Origin: Phycisphaerae bacterium
GTDB lineage: Bacteria > Planctomycetota > Phycisphaerae > UBA1845 > UTPLA1
Length of the DNA stretch: 46,473 nt
Assembly: GCA_030593565.1 (NCBI GenBank)
Contig: JAUVGW010000003.1
Coordinates: forward strand, 1-46,473
Reading direction: 5' to 3'
Shown here piece by piece: positions 1-9,600 of this stretch. The position numbers and the translations under genes are program-made. The notes under the pieces are model-generated. The model was not told where the DNA came from and made no database searches. It saw only the letters and a list, made by a program, of their open reading frames with translations. Numbering within the stretch: the first letter of the stretch is position 1; every line of letters starts with the position of its first letter.

Positions 1-112
1 GGCTCAAATTTTTTGGTTTTTTTTAACGCGATGAACCGCACAGCCGCGTAGCCATCCGATCGGCGGTGGCGGAGGGCTCGCTGCGCTTCGCCTTGGCTTG
101 ATTCCTGGGTGC

Positions 113-168
113 GCTGTGTTTTCGTCGGGCTGCGACACGGAATGTAGTATTCCGCCGAAATCGTCACA
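113..168. repeat. Degenerate, shortened copy of the large palindromic element
   Basis: The core TCGGGCTGCGACACGGAATG resembles the GGCTGCGACATTGAATGTAG end of the element at 13414-13566. The right side ends in CCGCCGAAATCGTCAC, close to the matching terminus of that element. Only the two ends are kept and the central stem is missing. Confidence 0.5.
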
Positions 169-228
169 CGCCTATTATCCTGCCGCGGGTGTACGTCATT
201 TCAGTAGGGAAGGACAAGGGCCCCCGGC

Positions 229-263
229 AGGAAGACCGGCTCGAGACGAGCCGGCTCACTGGG
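229..263. repeat. Dispersed palindromic repeat (AGCCGGCTCG type), copy 1
   Basis: A 35-bp segment containing the palindrome CCGGCTCGAGACGAGCCGG. It matches 18821-18855 at all but one position. A related core occurs near 15601-15628 and 39295-39320. Confidence 0.8.
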
Positions 264-402
264 TCGGGGGCAGCCGTTTCGCGGCTGGTTGTGTTGAGTG
301 GCGACCTCTCGTAGGATCAAGGGTATGACCGCCGCTTCGGAGCCAGCAGGACAGCGCGGCCTTCGGGTGCAACCAAAATGTGGCGCAGGCGTTCCGCCTG
401 TG

Positions 403-473
403 GCCCCGCCGGCCAGGTGGCAGCGCAACGTTTCCGCCACCGCCGAGACGGCGGTGCCACAATTGACCCCACC
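403..473. repeat. Dispersed GGCGAGACGCCGGTGCCAC-type element, copy 1
   Basis: GCCACCGCCGAGACGGCGGT followed by GCCACAA resembles the segment at 30017-30062, which lies inside the GT87 gene, and the palindrome at 19527-19583 upstream of rpsI. In one frame it reads AETAVPQ, parallel to GETPVPQ in the GT87 protein. Confidence 0.55.
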
Positions 474-531
474 GGTCTTGGCGCCGGCGCCGCGGTTCCG
501 CCGCGGGCTGCCAGATGGTGACGGGAGAGCG

Positions 532-969
532 ATGGCTTGGTGTTCCGCGACTGTTGGCGGGCGGTGGATAACGCGGCGGTCTTGGCCGGTCTTGCTTTGT
601 GTGCTGACGCTGGTGGGGTGCCAGGGATCGCGCGGACTGGCGGGTATTCAATCGGCCGATCCACGGGAGCGGAGCCTCGCGATTCGGGAGGCCGCGGAGG
701 CAAAGGATGCTCGTGCGATCCCATTGCTCGTCGATCGGCTGGAAGATGAGGACGATGGGGTTCGCTTCTATGCGATTCTGGGGTTGGAGCGGATCACCGG
801 CGAGCGTTTCGGCTATCATTACTCGAAGCCGGCACGGGAGCGTGCCGGTGCCGTTGAACGATGGCGAGCGTATGTCGAAGGGAGAGGCCACGGTGGCGCA
901 AAAGGAGGCGGCGGGGTCGGTGTTGGACCCGAAGCGTCGGCGCCCGGGAGTCCAGAGTCGAATAAATGA
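532..969 (+). CDS. HEAT-repeat lipoprotein
   Basis: Predicted small exported lipoprotein of 145 aa. The start chosen is the ATG at 532, preceded by GGGAGAG; the longer ORF-track start at 298 would add repeat-derived sequence. A hydrophobic segment (about residues 15-29) ends in the lipobox-like LTLVGC, so Cys30 is the likely lipidated residue. Residues 40-95 carry alternating charged and hydrophobic helices (DARAIPLLVDRL, GVRFYAILGLERITG) typical of one or two HEAT/PBS-lyase-like repeats, which act as protein-binding scaffolds. The C-terminus is Gly/Ala/Pro rich and probably disordered. Its stop overlaps the start of the RsbW-like gene by 4 nt (ATGA), which suggests translational coupling. 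The partner is unknown. Confidence 0.7.
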   Translation: MAWCSATVGGRWITRRSWPVLLCVLTLVGCQGSRGLAGIQSADPRERSLAIREAAEAKDARAIPLLVDRLEDEDDGVRFYAILGLERITGERFGYHYSKPARERAGAVERWRAYVEGRGHGGAKGGGGVGVGPEASAPGSPESNK

Positions 970-1412
970 GCGAGACAAGCTCGGTAGAGCTGAACATTGC
1001 GAGCAACGCGAAGAGCCTGCCAGTCGTCCGCGGCGCAGTCGAGCGGATGGCCGCGATGGAGGGATTCTGCGAGAAGGATGCGCATGGCCTGATGTTGGCG
1101 ATCGATGAAGCGCTTGCCAATGTCATCCGGCACGGCTATGACGGGCGTCCCGATCAGCCGATCGCGATCAGGTTGACGACGGTGACGGGGCCGAACGAGC
1201 GTCCGGGTATTGCCGTGGAAGTCCGGGACAAGGGTCGACAGGTGGACCCGGCGACGATCCAGGGCCGCGATCTCGACGATGTGCGGGCCGGTGGGCTGGG
1301 TGTGCACATCATTCGGACGGTAATGGACGAGTACGATTACAGTTGTCCACCGGCGGGCGGGATGCTGCTCCGGATGGTCAAGTATGTCGGGCCGGGTAAC
1401 GCTCAGGGTTGA
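966..1412 (+). CDS. RsbW/SpoIIAB-like anti-sigma serine kinase (HATPase_c_2)
   Basis: A 148-aa GHKL ATPase of the anti-sigma/Ser-kinase type. Visible motifs are the N-box DEALANVIRHG (residues 48-58), the G1 box VRDKG with Asp88, and a G2 box GGLGVHII at 109-116. In the RsbW/SpoIIAB family such proteins bind a sigma factor, or another target, and phosphorylate a STAS-domain antagonist. The next gene encodes a STAS protein with the phosphorylatable DSSG motif, so the two form a plausible partner-switching pair. No sigma-factor gene or PP2C phosphatase lies in the window. The gene starts inside the stop codon of the HEAT lipoprotein, implying co-expression. The function family is clear; the regulated target is not. 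Confidence 0.88.
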   Translation: MSETSSVELNIASNAKSLPVVRGAVERMAAMEGFCEKDAHGLMLAIDEALANVIRHGYDGRPDQPIAIRLTTVTGPNERPGIAVEVRDKGRQVDPATIQGRDLDDVRAGGLGVHIIRTVMDEYDYSCPPAGGMLLRMVKYVGPGNAQG

Positions 1413-1457
1413 CCGGCGGGACCGCGAAACGAGCCAACGAAGAAAAGACCTCGCACA

Positions 1458-1808
1458 ATGGCAGAAAAGCAGAACAGCCTGATCAAGGAAATCCGGAGAT
1501 CGGACGGAGCGACGGTGGTCGTGTTGGCGGGAGATGTGGACCTGCACCACTCACCGGAGCTGCATGCCGAGCTGGTGGAACTCGCCGGGGAACGTCCTCC
1601 TCGGTTGTTGCTGGACCTAGCGGAAGTGCCGTACATGGATTCGTCCGGCGTGGGGACGTTGGTCGAGGTGTTCCGGCGTGTGAGTTCGTATAAGGGCAAG
1701 ATGGTTTTATTCGGTCTGAACGACCGCGTACGTAGCGTGTTCGAGATCACGAAGCTGGATCGTTTCTTCACGATTTGCGAGACCGAGGAGCAGGCCGCGG
1801 AGACGTAG
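1458..1808 (+). CDS. STAS-domain anti-sigma factor antagonist (RsbV/SpoIIAA-like)
   Basis: A 116-aa single STAS domain. The conserved MDSSGVGTLV segment lies at residues 60-69, with Ser62/Ser63 at the site phosphorylated in SpoIIAA/RsbV. Preceding strands VVVLAGDVDLH and LLLDLAEV fit the fold. It is expected to be a substrate of the adjacent RsbW-like kinase and, when unphosphorylated, to sequester it. An MlaE permease follows 144 bp downstream. Because MlaB of the Mla lipid transporter is also a STAS protein, an MlaB-like role is a second possibility, but the kinase neighbour favours partner switching. An AAGAAAAGA stretch precedes the ATG. Confidence 0.88.
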   Translation: MAEKQNSLIKEIRRSDGATVVVLAGDVDLHHSPELHAELVELAGERPPRLLLDLAEVPYMDSSGVGTLVEVFRRVSSYKGKMVLFGLNDRVRSVFEITKLDRFFTICETEEQAAET

Positions 1809-1952
1809 AACGTATCCCGAAGTTGCCTGTGTCATGGGCGACCCCGGCCAAGGATGAGCCACCGCCGGACGCCGGACCCACAGATTGGCAAGATAACGCG
1901 GGACGCCGGCGCCACGGATTCGAGGGTGGTTCCCGGCTTGGCGTGAGCAACC

Positions 1953-2819
1953 ATGGGCGATACACCGGCGCAAGGCAAGCAATCGGCCCCGGGGGCCGTG
2001 GTGAGGTCGATCGAGGCGATCGGCGACGAAACGATCGGCCGGTTTCGTCATAGTGTCGGATTCGTCCAATTCCTCGGGGGGGTGACTTATCTAACGTGGG
2101 ATGCGGTGGCGTGGGCGTTTCGCGCGGTATTCACTCGCGAGGTGCGGCTGGGCGGGGCGAACGTGCTATCGCAGATGGTTCGCGTGGGCGTTCGGAGCGT
2201 GCCGATCGTCGCGCTCGTGCAGGTGTTCATCGGGATCATCCTTGCGCTGCAAATGGCGCCGACGTTGCGGGAATATGGTCAGATTCAGCGCGTTGCGGAT
2301 ATCGTGGGGATCGCCATCTTCCGCGAGTTGGGGCCGTTGCTGTCGGGCATCGTGCTGTCGGGTTTTGCCGGGGCCAGCATCGCTGCCGAGCTGGGGGCGA
2401 TGGTGGAAGGGGAGGAAATCAAGGCACTGCGCGCGACGGCGTTGAATCCGATCCGCTTTCTGGTGGTTCCGCGATTCCTCGCGACGACGGTGATGCTGGT
2501 GCTGCTGACGGTTGTCGCCGACATAGTGGGCGTATTCGGCGGCTTCTTGACGAGCACGTTGATCCTGGACATCGATGCCGTCCAGTACATCAGCTACACA
2601 CGGGAGGCGTTGACCCAGAAGGACTTCGTGACGGGTCTCGTGAAGGCGGGTGTGTTTGGGGTGATGATCTCGGTGATCGCCTGCTACGAGGGATTGAACG
2701 TCAGCGGCGGCGCCGAAGGCGTGGGCCGTGCGACGACCAACACGGTCGTGAAGTGCATCGTCGCGCTGATCTCCGGCGACGTGATCTTTACGGCGGTCTT
2801 CTACGCGTTCGGGTTGTAG
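1953..2819 (+). CDS. mlaE: MlaE/YrbE-family ABC transporter permease
   Basis: A 288-aa polytopic inner-membrane protein of the MlaE family, the permease of ABC systems that move phospholipids or other hydrophobic substrates across the envelope. The family signature is clear: GVRSVPIVALVQVFIGIILALQ, then RELGPLLSGIVLSGFAGASI, AAELGAMVEGEEIKALRATA and NPIRFLVVPRFLATT, ending with VKAGVFGVMISVIACYEG and a last hydrophobic helix. About five or six membrane segments are seen. Normally mlaF (ATPase) and mlaD (MCE protein) lie next to it; neither is present here and the next gene runs in the other direction. The upstream STAS gene may belong functionally to it or to the kinase. The N-terminal ~30 residues are hydrophilic. 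Confidence 0.9.
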   Translation: MGDTPAQGKQSAPGAVVRSIEAIGDETIGRFRHSVGFVQFLGGVTYLTWDAVAWAFRAVFTREVRLGGANVLSQMVRVGVRSVPIVALVQVFIGIILALQMAPTLREYGQIQRVADIVGIAIFRELGPLLSGIVLSGFAGASIAAELGAMVEGEEIKALRATALNPIRFLVVPRFLATTVMLVLLTVVADIVGVFGGFLTSTLILDIDAVQYISYTREALTQKDFVTGLVKAGVFGVMISVIACYEGLNVSGGAEGVGRATTNTVVKCIVALISGDVIFTAVFYAFGL

Positions 2820-2940
2820 GGAGAACTTTCCTCCATTATTGACGCTTTTATGGCCGATTGAGCATCTCGCATCCACCGGAAACCCACGGATTGCGATCCA
2901 TGGGCTTTGGGGTGTGCTTCATTGGCCATTTCAAGCATCA

Positions 2941-2986
2941 AAAAAAGCCACGCGGCCCGGCGAATGCGAACGCCGAACCGCGCGGC
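2941..2986 (-). terminator. Rho-independent terminator of the small exported protein gene
   Basis: Read on the minus strand, GCCGCGCGGTTCGGCG pairs with CGCCGGGCCGCGTGGC (16-bp stem with G-U pairs and an 8-nt loop), followed directly by a T run. It lies 34 bp past the stop of the 3021-3335 gene. Confidence 0.85.
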
Positions 2987-3020
2987 CGAGTCAGGTATGT
3001 ACCCAAGCGCGTGTTTGATC

Positions 3021-3335
3021 CTATCTTGCGAGCGGCATCAGAGCCCCCGCGTCCTGCCAATTATCCTCCCAACCTTCGTCGTCCCACCCACCGTCGTCCC
3101 CGACACCTTGACACTCGGGCTGAGAGCCGCCGCACTCGCCCTCCGACCAGCCGGGCACTTCTCCAGAGCCGAAGCCCTGATGGTCAAACCCCTGGACGAA
3201 CCCGAAGACCTGCTGGAGCAGATCCTCGTCGATGGTGACGTTGCACCCCCCCGGCGCGCTGAACGCCGTGGCAACCAACATGGTGGACATCGCCGCCGCG
3301 ACGACCTTCTTCCGCTTGGCAAAGTTCTTCAACAT
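3021..3335 (-). CDS. Small acidic exported protein, unknown function
   Basis: Not a recognised family; 104 aa. The start is well supported by AAAGGAG 7 nt upstream of the ATG, and a strong Rho-independent terminator follows the stop, so the gene is probably real and monocistronic. A basic N-terminus (KNFAKRKK) and hydrophobic stretch VVAAAMSTMLVATAFSA form a signal peptide. Cleavage could be by signal peptidase I after AFSA or, less likely, at the Cys in SAPGGC. The mature part is acidic and rich in Gly, Asp, Trp and Glu (GGWDDEGWEDNW near the C-terminus) with two more cysteines. A short secreted or surface role is inferred; nothing shows a specific activity. Confidence 0.7.
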   Translation of the reverse strand: MLKNFAKRKKVVAAAMSTMLVATAFSAPGGCNVTIDEDLLQQVFGFVQGFDHQGFGSGEVPGWSEGECGGSQPECQGVGDDGGWDDEGWEDNWQDAGALMPLAR

Positions 3336-3557
3336 CAGTCTTGCTCCTTTCCTTTTCGTTCCGTCGAATGGTCCGAGCCGGTGCGAGGTTCGGATCTCGG
3401 AAAGTCGCTGGACATCAGAAACGTATGATTCCGCCCACGTTTGGGCAAACGCCGGAGGCGACGAGATCCCGCACGCGGCGGCTATCGGTTCGATGGGGTG
3501 GTCAGGCGGTCCCCGTCCGCTAGAATACCGGGCCTTGGCAAACTGGAGGACGCAGAC

Positions 3558-4127
3558 ATGCCGTATGACGAGATCGAATTCGAATCCGAAGAAGCCATGG
3601 AGAAGGCGGTCGACTTCCTGAAGAAGGAGTATCGGGGCGTCCGGACGGGACGCGCCTCGCCGGGGTTGGTTGATCAGATCAAGGTCGTCGTGCCCGCCTA
3701 CGGCGACGCGCCCATGGACCTGAAGTCGCTCGCGACGATCTCAACACCCGATGCCTCGCTGCTGATCGTCAAGCCGTTCGATCCGAGCACGCTCAAGGAC
3801 ATCGCGCGCGCGCTCCAGGAGGCCGACATCGGCATCAACCCTCAGAGCGATGGCAAGGTCCTCCGCCTGCCCGTGCCTCCGCTGTCGGGCGAGCGCCGGC
3901 AGCAGATCGCCACACAGGTCAAGAAGATGGCGGAGGGGCAGAAGGTCGCGCTGCGCAACGCCCGTCGCGACGCGATCCAGAAGATCGACGCTGAGAAGAA
4001 GGCCGGCGACATGCCCGAAGACGACGCCAAGAAGGGCCACGACGCCATGGACAAGCTCACGAAAAAGTACGAGGGCACCATCGACGATCTGATGAAGGCG
4101 AAAACGAAGGAAGTCACCGAGATCTGA
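3558..4127 (+). CDS. frr: Ribosome recycling factor
   Basis: A 189-aa protein, the usual length for RRF, which with EF-G splits the post-termination ribosome. Conserved segments include VRTGRASPGLVD near residue 30, DASLLIVKPFDPSTLKDIARAL, DIGINPQSDGKVLRLPVPPLSGERR and the helical C-terminus with KKMAEGQKVALRNARRDA. The start used is the ATG at 3558, with GGAGG 8 nt upstream; the ORF-track start at 3441 adds non-homologous sequence. In many bacteria frr follows pyrH, tsf and rpsB; here it stands alone, convergent with nadE. Confidence 0.97.
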   Translation: MPYDEIEFESEEAMEKAVDFLKKEYRGVRTGRASPGLVDQIKVVVPAYGDAPMDLKSLATISTPDASLLIVKPFDPSTLKDIARALQEADIGINPQSDGKVLRLPVPPLSGERRQQIATQVKKMAEGQKVALRNARRDAIQKIDAEKKAGDMPEDDAKKGHDAMDKLTKKYEGTIDDLMKAKTKEVTEI

Positions 4128-4183
4128 CTCGGTGCCGCGAGCCGTCTCAGCGGGCGTAACCACTTCCACAGCCAACAACGCGA

Positions 4184-5839
4184 TCAAGTGAATCTCGCCG
4201 CGATAGGCATCCGCCGTCCGACGCCAAAGGCGCGGCTAGTTACCTTCAAGCCGGTGGCGGCCTGTTTGCGCTTGTACTCGTTGAGGTCCACCTTGCGGAT
4301 GACATCACGGACCGTGGCTTCGTCGAAGCCGAGCTTGATGATCGCCTCGGCCGATTCCTCCTGTTCGACATAGCGGTGCAGAATCGTGTCGAGCGTGTCG
4401 TAATCCGGTAGCGTTTGCTGGTCGTGCTGGTCGGGACGCAACTCGGCCGAAGGCGGCTTGGTGATGGTCGACTCCGGAATGACACATCGGCCGGCCTTGG
4501 CGTTGACGTGTCGGGACAACTCATAGACCATCGTCTTCGGCACGTCGCTAATGACCGCCAGCCCACCGCACATGTCGCCGTACAGCGTACAATACCCGAC
4601 GGCCAATTCGCTTTTGTTCCCGGTCGTGAGCAGCAGCCAACCGAACTTGTTGGACAGGCTCATCAGGATGTTGCCGCGGATGCGCGCTTGTATGTTCTCC
4701 TCGGTCACGTCCGGTGGGCGACCTTCGAACATCGGCACCAGACGCTCCTCGAAGACGTCGTGCATCTCACCAATCGGGATCAACTTGAAGTCGATGCCCA
4801 GATCCTCGGCGAGCACCCGCGCGTCGGTCACGCTGTGGTCGCTACTATACCGCGACGGCATGCCAATGCCGTGAACGCAATCGGCGCCGAGCGCCTCGAC
4901 GGCGACACAGGCGACCAAGGCCGAGTCGATCCCGCCCGACAGGCCCAGCACGACTTGTCGGAAGCCACACTTGCGCACGTAGTCGCGGGTTCCAAGGACC
5001 AATGCCTCCCAGACCGAGGCTGCGTTGTCGGGGTACGGCTCGAGACGGGCCTGCTTGGGCGTGTCCAGATCGACGAGCAGCAAGTCTTCGTTGAACGCCT
5101 TTGCCCGTGCCAACACCTCGCCCTTTGCTCCGAAGACGCAGCTTGCCCCGTCGAAGATCAATTCGTCGTTCCCGCCGACTTGGTTCACGAGCAGCAACGG
5201 CCGGCCATGTATCGCCGCTTGGCGGCCGAGCAGCTTCTCTCGAAAAGCCTGTTTCTCCATGACGAAGGGAGACGCCGAGGCATTCACGATCACGTCCGCT
5301 CCGGCCGTCACGAGCTCATCAAGCAGATTCCTACGATAGAGCTGCCGTTCAAAGATCCATTTGTCGTTCCAGAGGTCTTCACAGATGCTGATGCCAAGAC
5401 GGATGCGACGCTCCCGCAGCACCAATTCCACGACGCTCGCCTTGTCCGCCGGCTCGAAATAGCGGTGTTCATCAAAGACGTCATAGGTGGGAAGCAACGA
5501 CTTATAGCACTCGGCGACCAGTCGCCCGCCTTGACAAAACGCCACGGCATTGCGGAGTCCGCGGCCGATCGGTTCGGGATTCCGTCGGACGAATCCGATC
5601 AGGGCTGCCGGACCGTTTTGTGTGCATTCGGCAAGTCCCTCGATGGCTGCCGCGTTGTCTTCCACAAACTTCGGCTTCATCAAGAGGTCTTTCGGCGGAT
5701 ACCCAGTTACCGCCAATTCCGGAAACACCACGAGCTCCGCACCATCGGCTCGGGCTCGGTCGATGAAGGTCCGAATTCTCTCGCAGTTGCCGACGATATC
5801 GCCGACGAGCGGGTTGAGTTGGGCCAAAGCAACGATCAT
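4184..5839 (-). CDS. nadE: Glutamine-dependent NAD+ synthetase
   Basis: A 551-aa two-domain enzyme that makes NAD+ from deamido-NAD+ with ATP and glutamine-derived ammonia. The N-terminal nitrilase-fold glutaminase has Glu41 (VVFPELAVTGYPP), Lys113 (CYKSLLPTYDVFDE) and Cys153 (ISICEDLWN) as the Glu-Lys-Cys triad. The C-terminal synthetase has the PP-loop VVLGLSGGIDSALVA (SGGIDS at 301-306), followed by TTGNKSELAVGYCTLYGDMCGG and RPDQHDQQTLPDYDTLD, all typical of NadE. The start is placed at the ATG at 5839 (MIVALAQLNP) because that sequence begins the domain; the longer ORF only adds repeat-like sequence. No operon partner is seen. Confidence 0.96.
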   Translation of the reverse strand: MIVALAQLNPLVGDIVGNCERIRTFIDRARADGAELVVFPELAVTGYPPKDLLMKPKFVEDNAAAIEGLAECTQNGPAALIGFVRRNPEPIGRGLRNAVAFCQGGRLVAECYKSLLPTYDVFDEHRYFEPADKASVVELVLRERRIRLGISICEDLWNDKWIFERQLYRRNLLDELVTAGADVIVNASASPFVMEKQAFREKLLGRQAAIHGRPLLLVNQVGGNDELIFDGASCVFGAKGEVLARAKAFNEDLLLVDLDTPKQARLEPYPDNAASVWEALVLGTRDYVRKCGFRQVVLGLSGGIDSALVACVAVEALGADCVHGIGMPSRYSSDHSVTDARVLAEDLGIDFKLIPIGEMHDVFEERLVPMFEGRPPDVTEENIQARIRGNILMSLSNKFGWLLLTTGNKSELAVGYCTLYGDMCGGLAVISDVPKTMVYELSRHVNAKAGRCVIPESTITKPPSAELRPDQHDQQTLPDYDTLDTILHRYVEQEESAEAIIKLGFDEATVRDVIRKVDLNEYKRKQAATGLKVTSRAFGVGRRMPIAARFT

Positions 5840-6684
5840 CACCCGAGTATACCACTCCGCCAGGGAGCGAAGTAGCGCCAGAGACGTGAAGTAGCGCCAG
5901 AGGCCTGTAGAGGCATGGCAGTCTCGGCTGCTCGCCACAGGACTCGGCATCCCCCGCCGTCAAGCCTTCGATCCGAGCCCCGAGCGCAAGCGAGCGGGTC
6001 CGCGAATAGCCGGGCTGCCCGCAAACACCTTGCCCCGCCGGTTGAGGCTCTGAACGACATTCGTCGAAGCCGCTACGGACCCACGATGTCTGGACGGCGA
6101 CCGACCAAGAACACGATATGCGACGACATTGAATCCTCATGGTCGGCACCAGTGTGGTCCCCTGCGGACGGCCCCCCCAAACAATGTTCCTAAAACACGG
6201 GCCGACAAGCAGATATCGGTCGCACGACGCCTCATCCTCGGGCATCAGGCTTGTCACAAGGGGTCCCCCTCGCATATACTTGGAGGCAGCATTGACGGGT
6301 GCGGTACCGCCGGCGGGCGGCCCTCGCCCACCGAGGTACGACCCGGGAGAATGGGGCTCTGAAGGGTCGCTGCAACAATCCTGGGGTGCCTGCAAGGAGT
6401 CCGCAACGCGTGGGGGGGGCGTTCGTGGATGTACTCCCGCAAGATGTGATGGATTGAACGTCCGAGGACACATGGTGTGGGCGTAAGATCCAATTGATGT
6501 AACCGTATGGCGAGCAGAAGGGGACCGCTCCAAGCATGACCGGTACCACAGTGTTCGACGCTCGATCCGTTTTCGAGGTCCCGACAGAATCGTGGCCTCG
6601 CGTGGGTCGTCTTGCGCGTACACCCGGCGCCCGGCCGCTCTCCCGGCACACGAATCGCAGTTTGATCCATTGGAAGGATGAGTC
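5840..6684. other. Long intergenic region upstream of nadE and the metalloprotease
   Basis: No gene can be supported in these 845 bases; the overlapping ORFs have no recognisable sequence and poor codon patterns. A short tandem duplication of GAAGTAGCGCCAGAG occurs near 5872-5908. The region must hold the promoters of nadE (-) and the metalloprotease (+), but no clear -35/-10 pair was found. Confidence 0.6.
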
Positions 6685-9600
6685 ATGAATCGCTTGCATC
6701 GATTTGGCAACGTTCGGTGGTTTGGCGGCGTCGCACTGACCGCCGGCTTCATCGTGTCCATGTTGGCCGGTCCGGCCCGCGCGGAAGAGCGTAAGTTCGT
6801 GGTGATGCTGGCGCATTCGCCAAAGGCCGCCGCGCTTATGCCGGAGGACGAAGAGAACCCGATCGTCCTGCCGAATTTCGCCGACGTCTGGGATGCGTAC
6901 TTCGATCGCGTCAAGGATACGGGTGCGTCCGAAGTCGACTCGTTCGCCGAGTATTGGCTGGAGATCTCCTACGGCAATGTGAGCGTCAGCGGCGACGCAG
7001 TCGGCTGGGTCGAGGTACCTTGGCCGATTCTTCCGACATACCTTTTCGGGGAGAGCGGCGAGGGAGAGCCTCCCGGATCAATCGATGGATTGGTGCTCCC
7101 GTTCTACGATTTGAACAACTCTGGGACGCTCAATTCGTTTCAGGGTGAGGAAGTCCCCTTGACACAGGATCAGATGATTTTCATCGACTACAACGGCCAC
7201 CAGGATGGCACAGCCACGCCGGGGTATCCCCCTACCGCGGAAGCTCCCACGCAAGGGCTCGTGGACTTCCACCCATTGACCGGTCAGCCCGTGTGGACGC
7301 CGGGCGAGCGCTTCCGCGACCTCGACGGTGACGGTCAGTACGACGCTCTCCTGGAGCCGACTCGGGATGGGTGGGGATACGTTGTGCCCGACTGTTGCCA
7401 TCCGCATAGTGGCGGAGGCTGCGCTGATGACGACTGTGAGCTTGATGTCTGCGACGTGATGTCATCCTGCTGCGACCAAGAGGGGGAAGAACCCATACCG
7501 GGTGAGTGGACGCAGGACTGCGCGGATCTTGCGGTGGCAATTTGCCTTGTCCCCGACTCTGATCCTCCCTTGTCGATTTGCGAGGATTGCGAGCAGGACG
7601 GTGATATCCAGAACGAGGAATTTTGCGACACGGATCAGGATAACGCATGGGACTTCCCCGAGCCTTTCGAAGACTTCCTGATCATCTATGACCCCGATTC
7701 GAATGGCTGGGTCAAACTCGATCCCAGCCCGAAAAACCTGAACCCCCGAAGCCGGGCGTGGGCTGAGGTGTATATTCGAGCGAACTACCCCGGTTTTGTG
7801 GGTTCGATCGTTTCGGCAGCAGATGTTAACGACGGCAGCGGTTTCCTGGGTCGGTTTGGCAACGGAGTATATGACGGCCCTGACAGATGGCTCGAATCCG
7901 GCAGTGCGGCGTTCCCAAACGCCGGAAGCAAGCTTCAGCAGCGGCGGGGCGGCCAGATGTGGGTCTATGGCGCCACCACGCCCAGGCCCGACCTCGACGC
8001 CAACTATCCCTGGAGCTACAAGGATTGGTGGGAGGCCTTTTGGAACGACAAGCGTACGCAGGCGGGTCTGGCGCCGGAGACCCCACCGCTGCCACCAACG
8101 TGGGATGAGAGGATCCCGCAGTTGGTCGAATTCGATCCGACCAATCCTGGGATGCTCCCAGATCCGCCATCGGGCACCGACGACCCCCGGCCTTTCGCTG
8201 CCAACACCGGCGGCCCGAAGGCGCGGGTGGACCAGACCTGCGGTCCAGATGAAGACGGATTGCCTTGTGTCCCGCCGCCGCCGCCCCCGGGGCTCGACGA
8301 CTGTCCGCCTTGGCTCGAACCGAGTGGGGAAAGATGTACCCCGGTATGCGAGCCGACGCCGCCCGAACTAACGGATGGCTGTACGCTGCCGGCGCTCGAG
8401 CCGTGGAGCCGTGGCGATGGCGGGGGGACTCAGTTCATCGACATCAGTAATGGAAACGTCCTTCCCGACTTGCTCGACGAAAACACGGACGGCCTGCCCG
8501 ACTACTATGACGGACCGGCCGAGTGGGACGATCTTCCTTCGTCGATCTACCACGCGAGAAACACGTCCGGACTTGGCTGGCTCACCGGAGGCGGAAGCGT
8601 GTCGCTATTCGGCGGCAGCGCGTCTTTCGGCAACGGAGGTGATGGTCGGCCCGGCGAAGTGACCAGCACGACCAACACTGCTACCTACGGTGAAGATATC
8701 GGCACCGGCGACGGGGGTCCCGGGGGGCCGGACGGCACCATCCCCGCCGCTGGCCCATTGGCCTACAACATCCATGGCGCCAACGGCTATGACGGAGGCA
8801 ACGTCCTCAACCTTGAGTTCCTGACGTGGTACAAGACGCCTTTCTCGGGCCTTTCTGGTTTGGCATCAGCCGGCGGGAGCCTCTATGGAGCGGACCAGGG
8901 CGCGAACCAATTGGTCTCAATAAACTCGGCTGGGCCGTCCTGGACAGCCGTTGGTGGCAGATTCGACGGCGACGAGGGGGATGGGATCGAGATTCTCGTC
9001 ACGGTGTTGGCCTCTCATGGCGATTCAGAGAAACTATACGGCACTGGCACATACCATGATCCCGCTGAGCTCCCGATTCCATGGCCGGCGTTGTTCGAAG
9101 TCAGCGCGACGACAGGCGAGGCCACCTTCATCGCCTATCTCGCTTCCGTGGCGGTCCCCGCGGACATGGCCTACGACCCCGTCGCAGGAACCTTATATGC
9201 CATTTTCAACGGTAGCGACGATACCACTTTCCTGAGGGCGATCGACACGGCGACGGGCCAGATTACCTCCGTCGTCAGGCTGGGACAGTTGACAATCGGG
9301 TGTATGGGATTGGCCTTCGCTGCCCCTGACCTGTACACGATCGACAACGCATTCGACTGGGCGGCCAGGATCGACTTGAGTATCGATCCCACTGACCCTG
9401 ACGCGCCATACACCCTGAACCTCGATCCCCTGGACCCGGAAGCCCTGCCATTCGGTTTCGCGGTCCAGGCGATGACGTTCACAACGGACGGTGCTAATTG
9501 GTATGCCACGGATGAGACCGACCACTTTATCTCGATTGACGCGGCCAGTGGCGCCGCGAGCGACGAAGGCTCGCTAGGCTTTGCCTCGGCTCGCTCGCAT

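Larger units (their letters stand above)
1..531. other. Intergenic region with repeat fragments
   Basis: No convincing gene is seen; the ORFs here are short, overlap on both strands and look like nothing known. The left edge has a T-rich run. The rest holds fragments of repeats found elsewhere in the window: a GGCTCGCTGCGCTTCGCC segment near 75-95, a degenerate copy of the large palindrome family at about 113-168, an AGCCGG palindrome at 229-263 and a copy of the GCCGAGACGGCGGTGCCAC element near 403-473. Confidence 0.6.

Noticed and set aside
4415-5875. 486-aa plus-strand ORF opposite nadE
   Set aside because: Shadow of a clear NAD synthetase gene; composition rich in His, Arg and Gln, with no recognisable motif.
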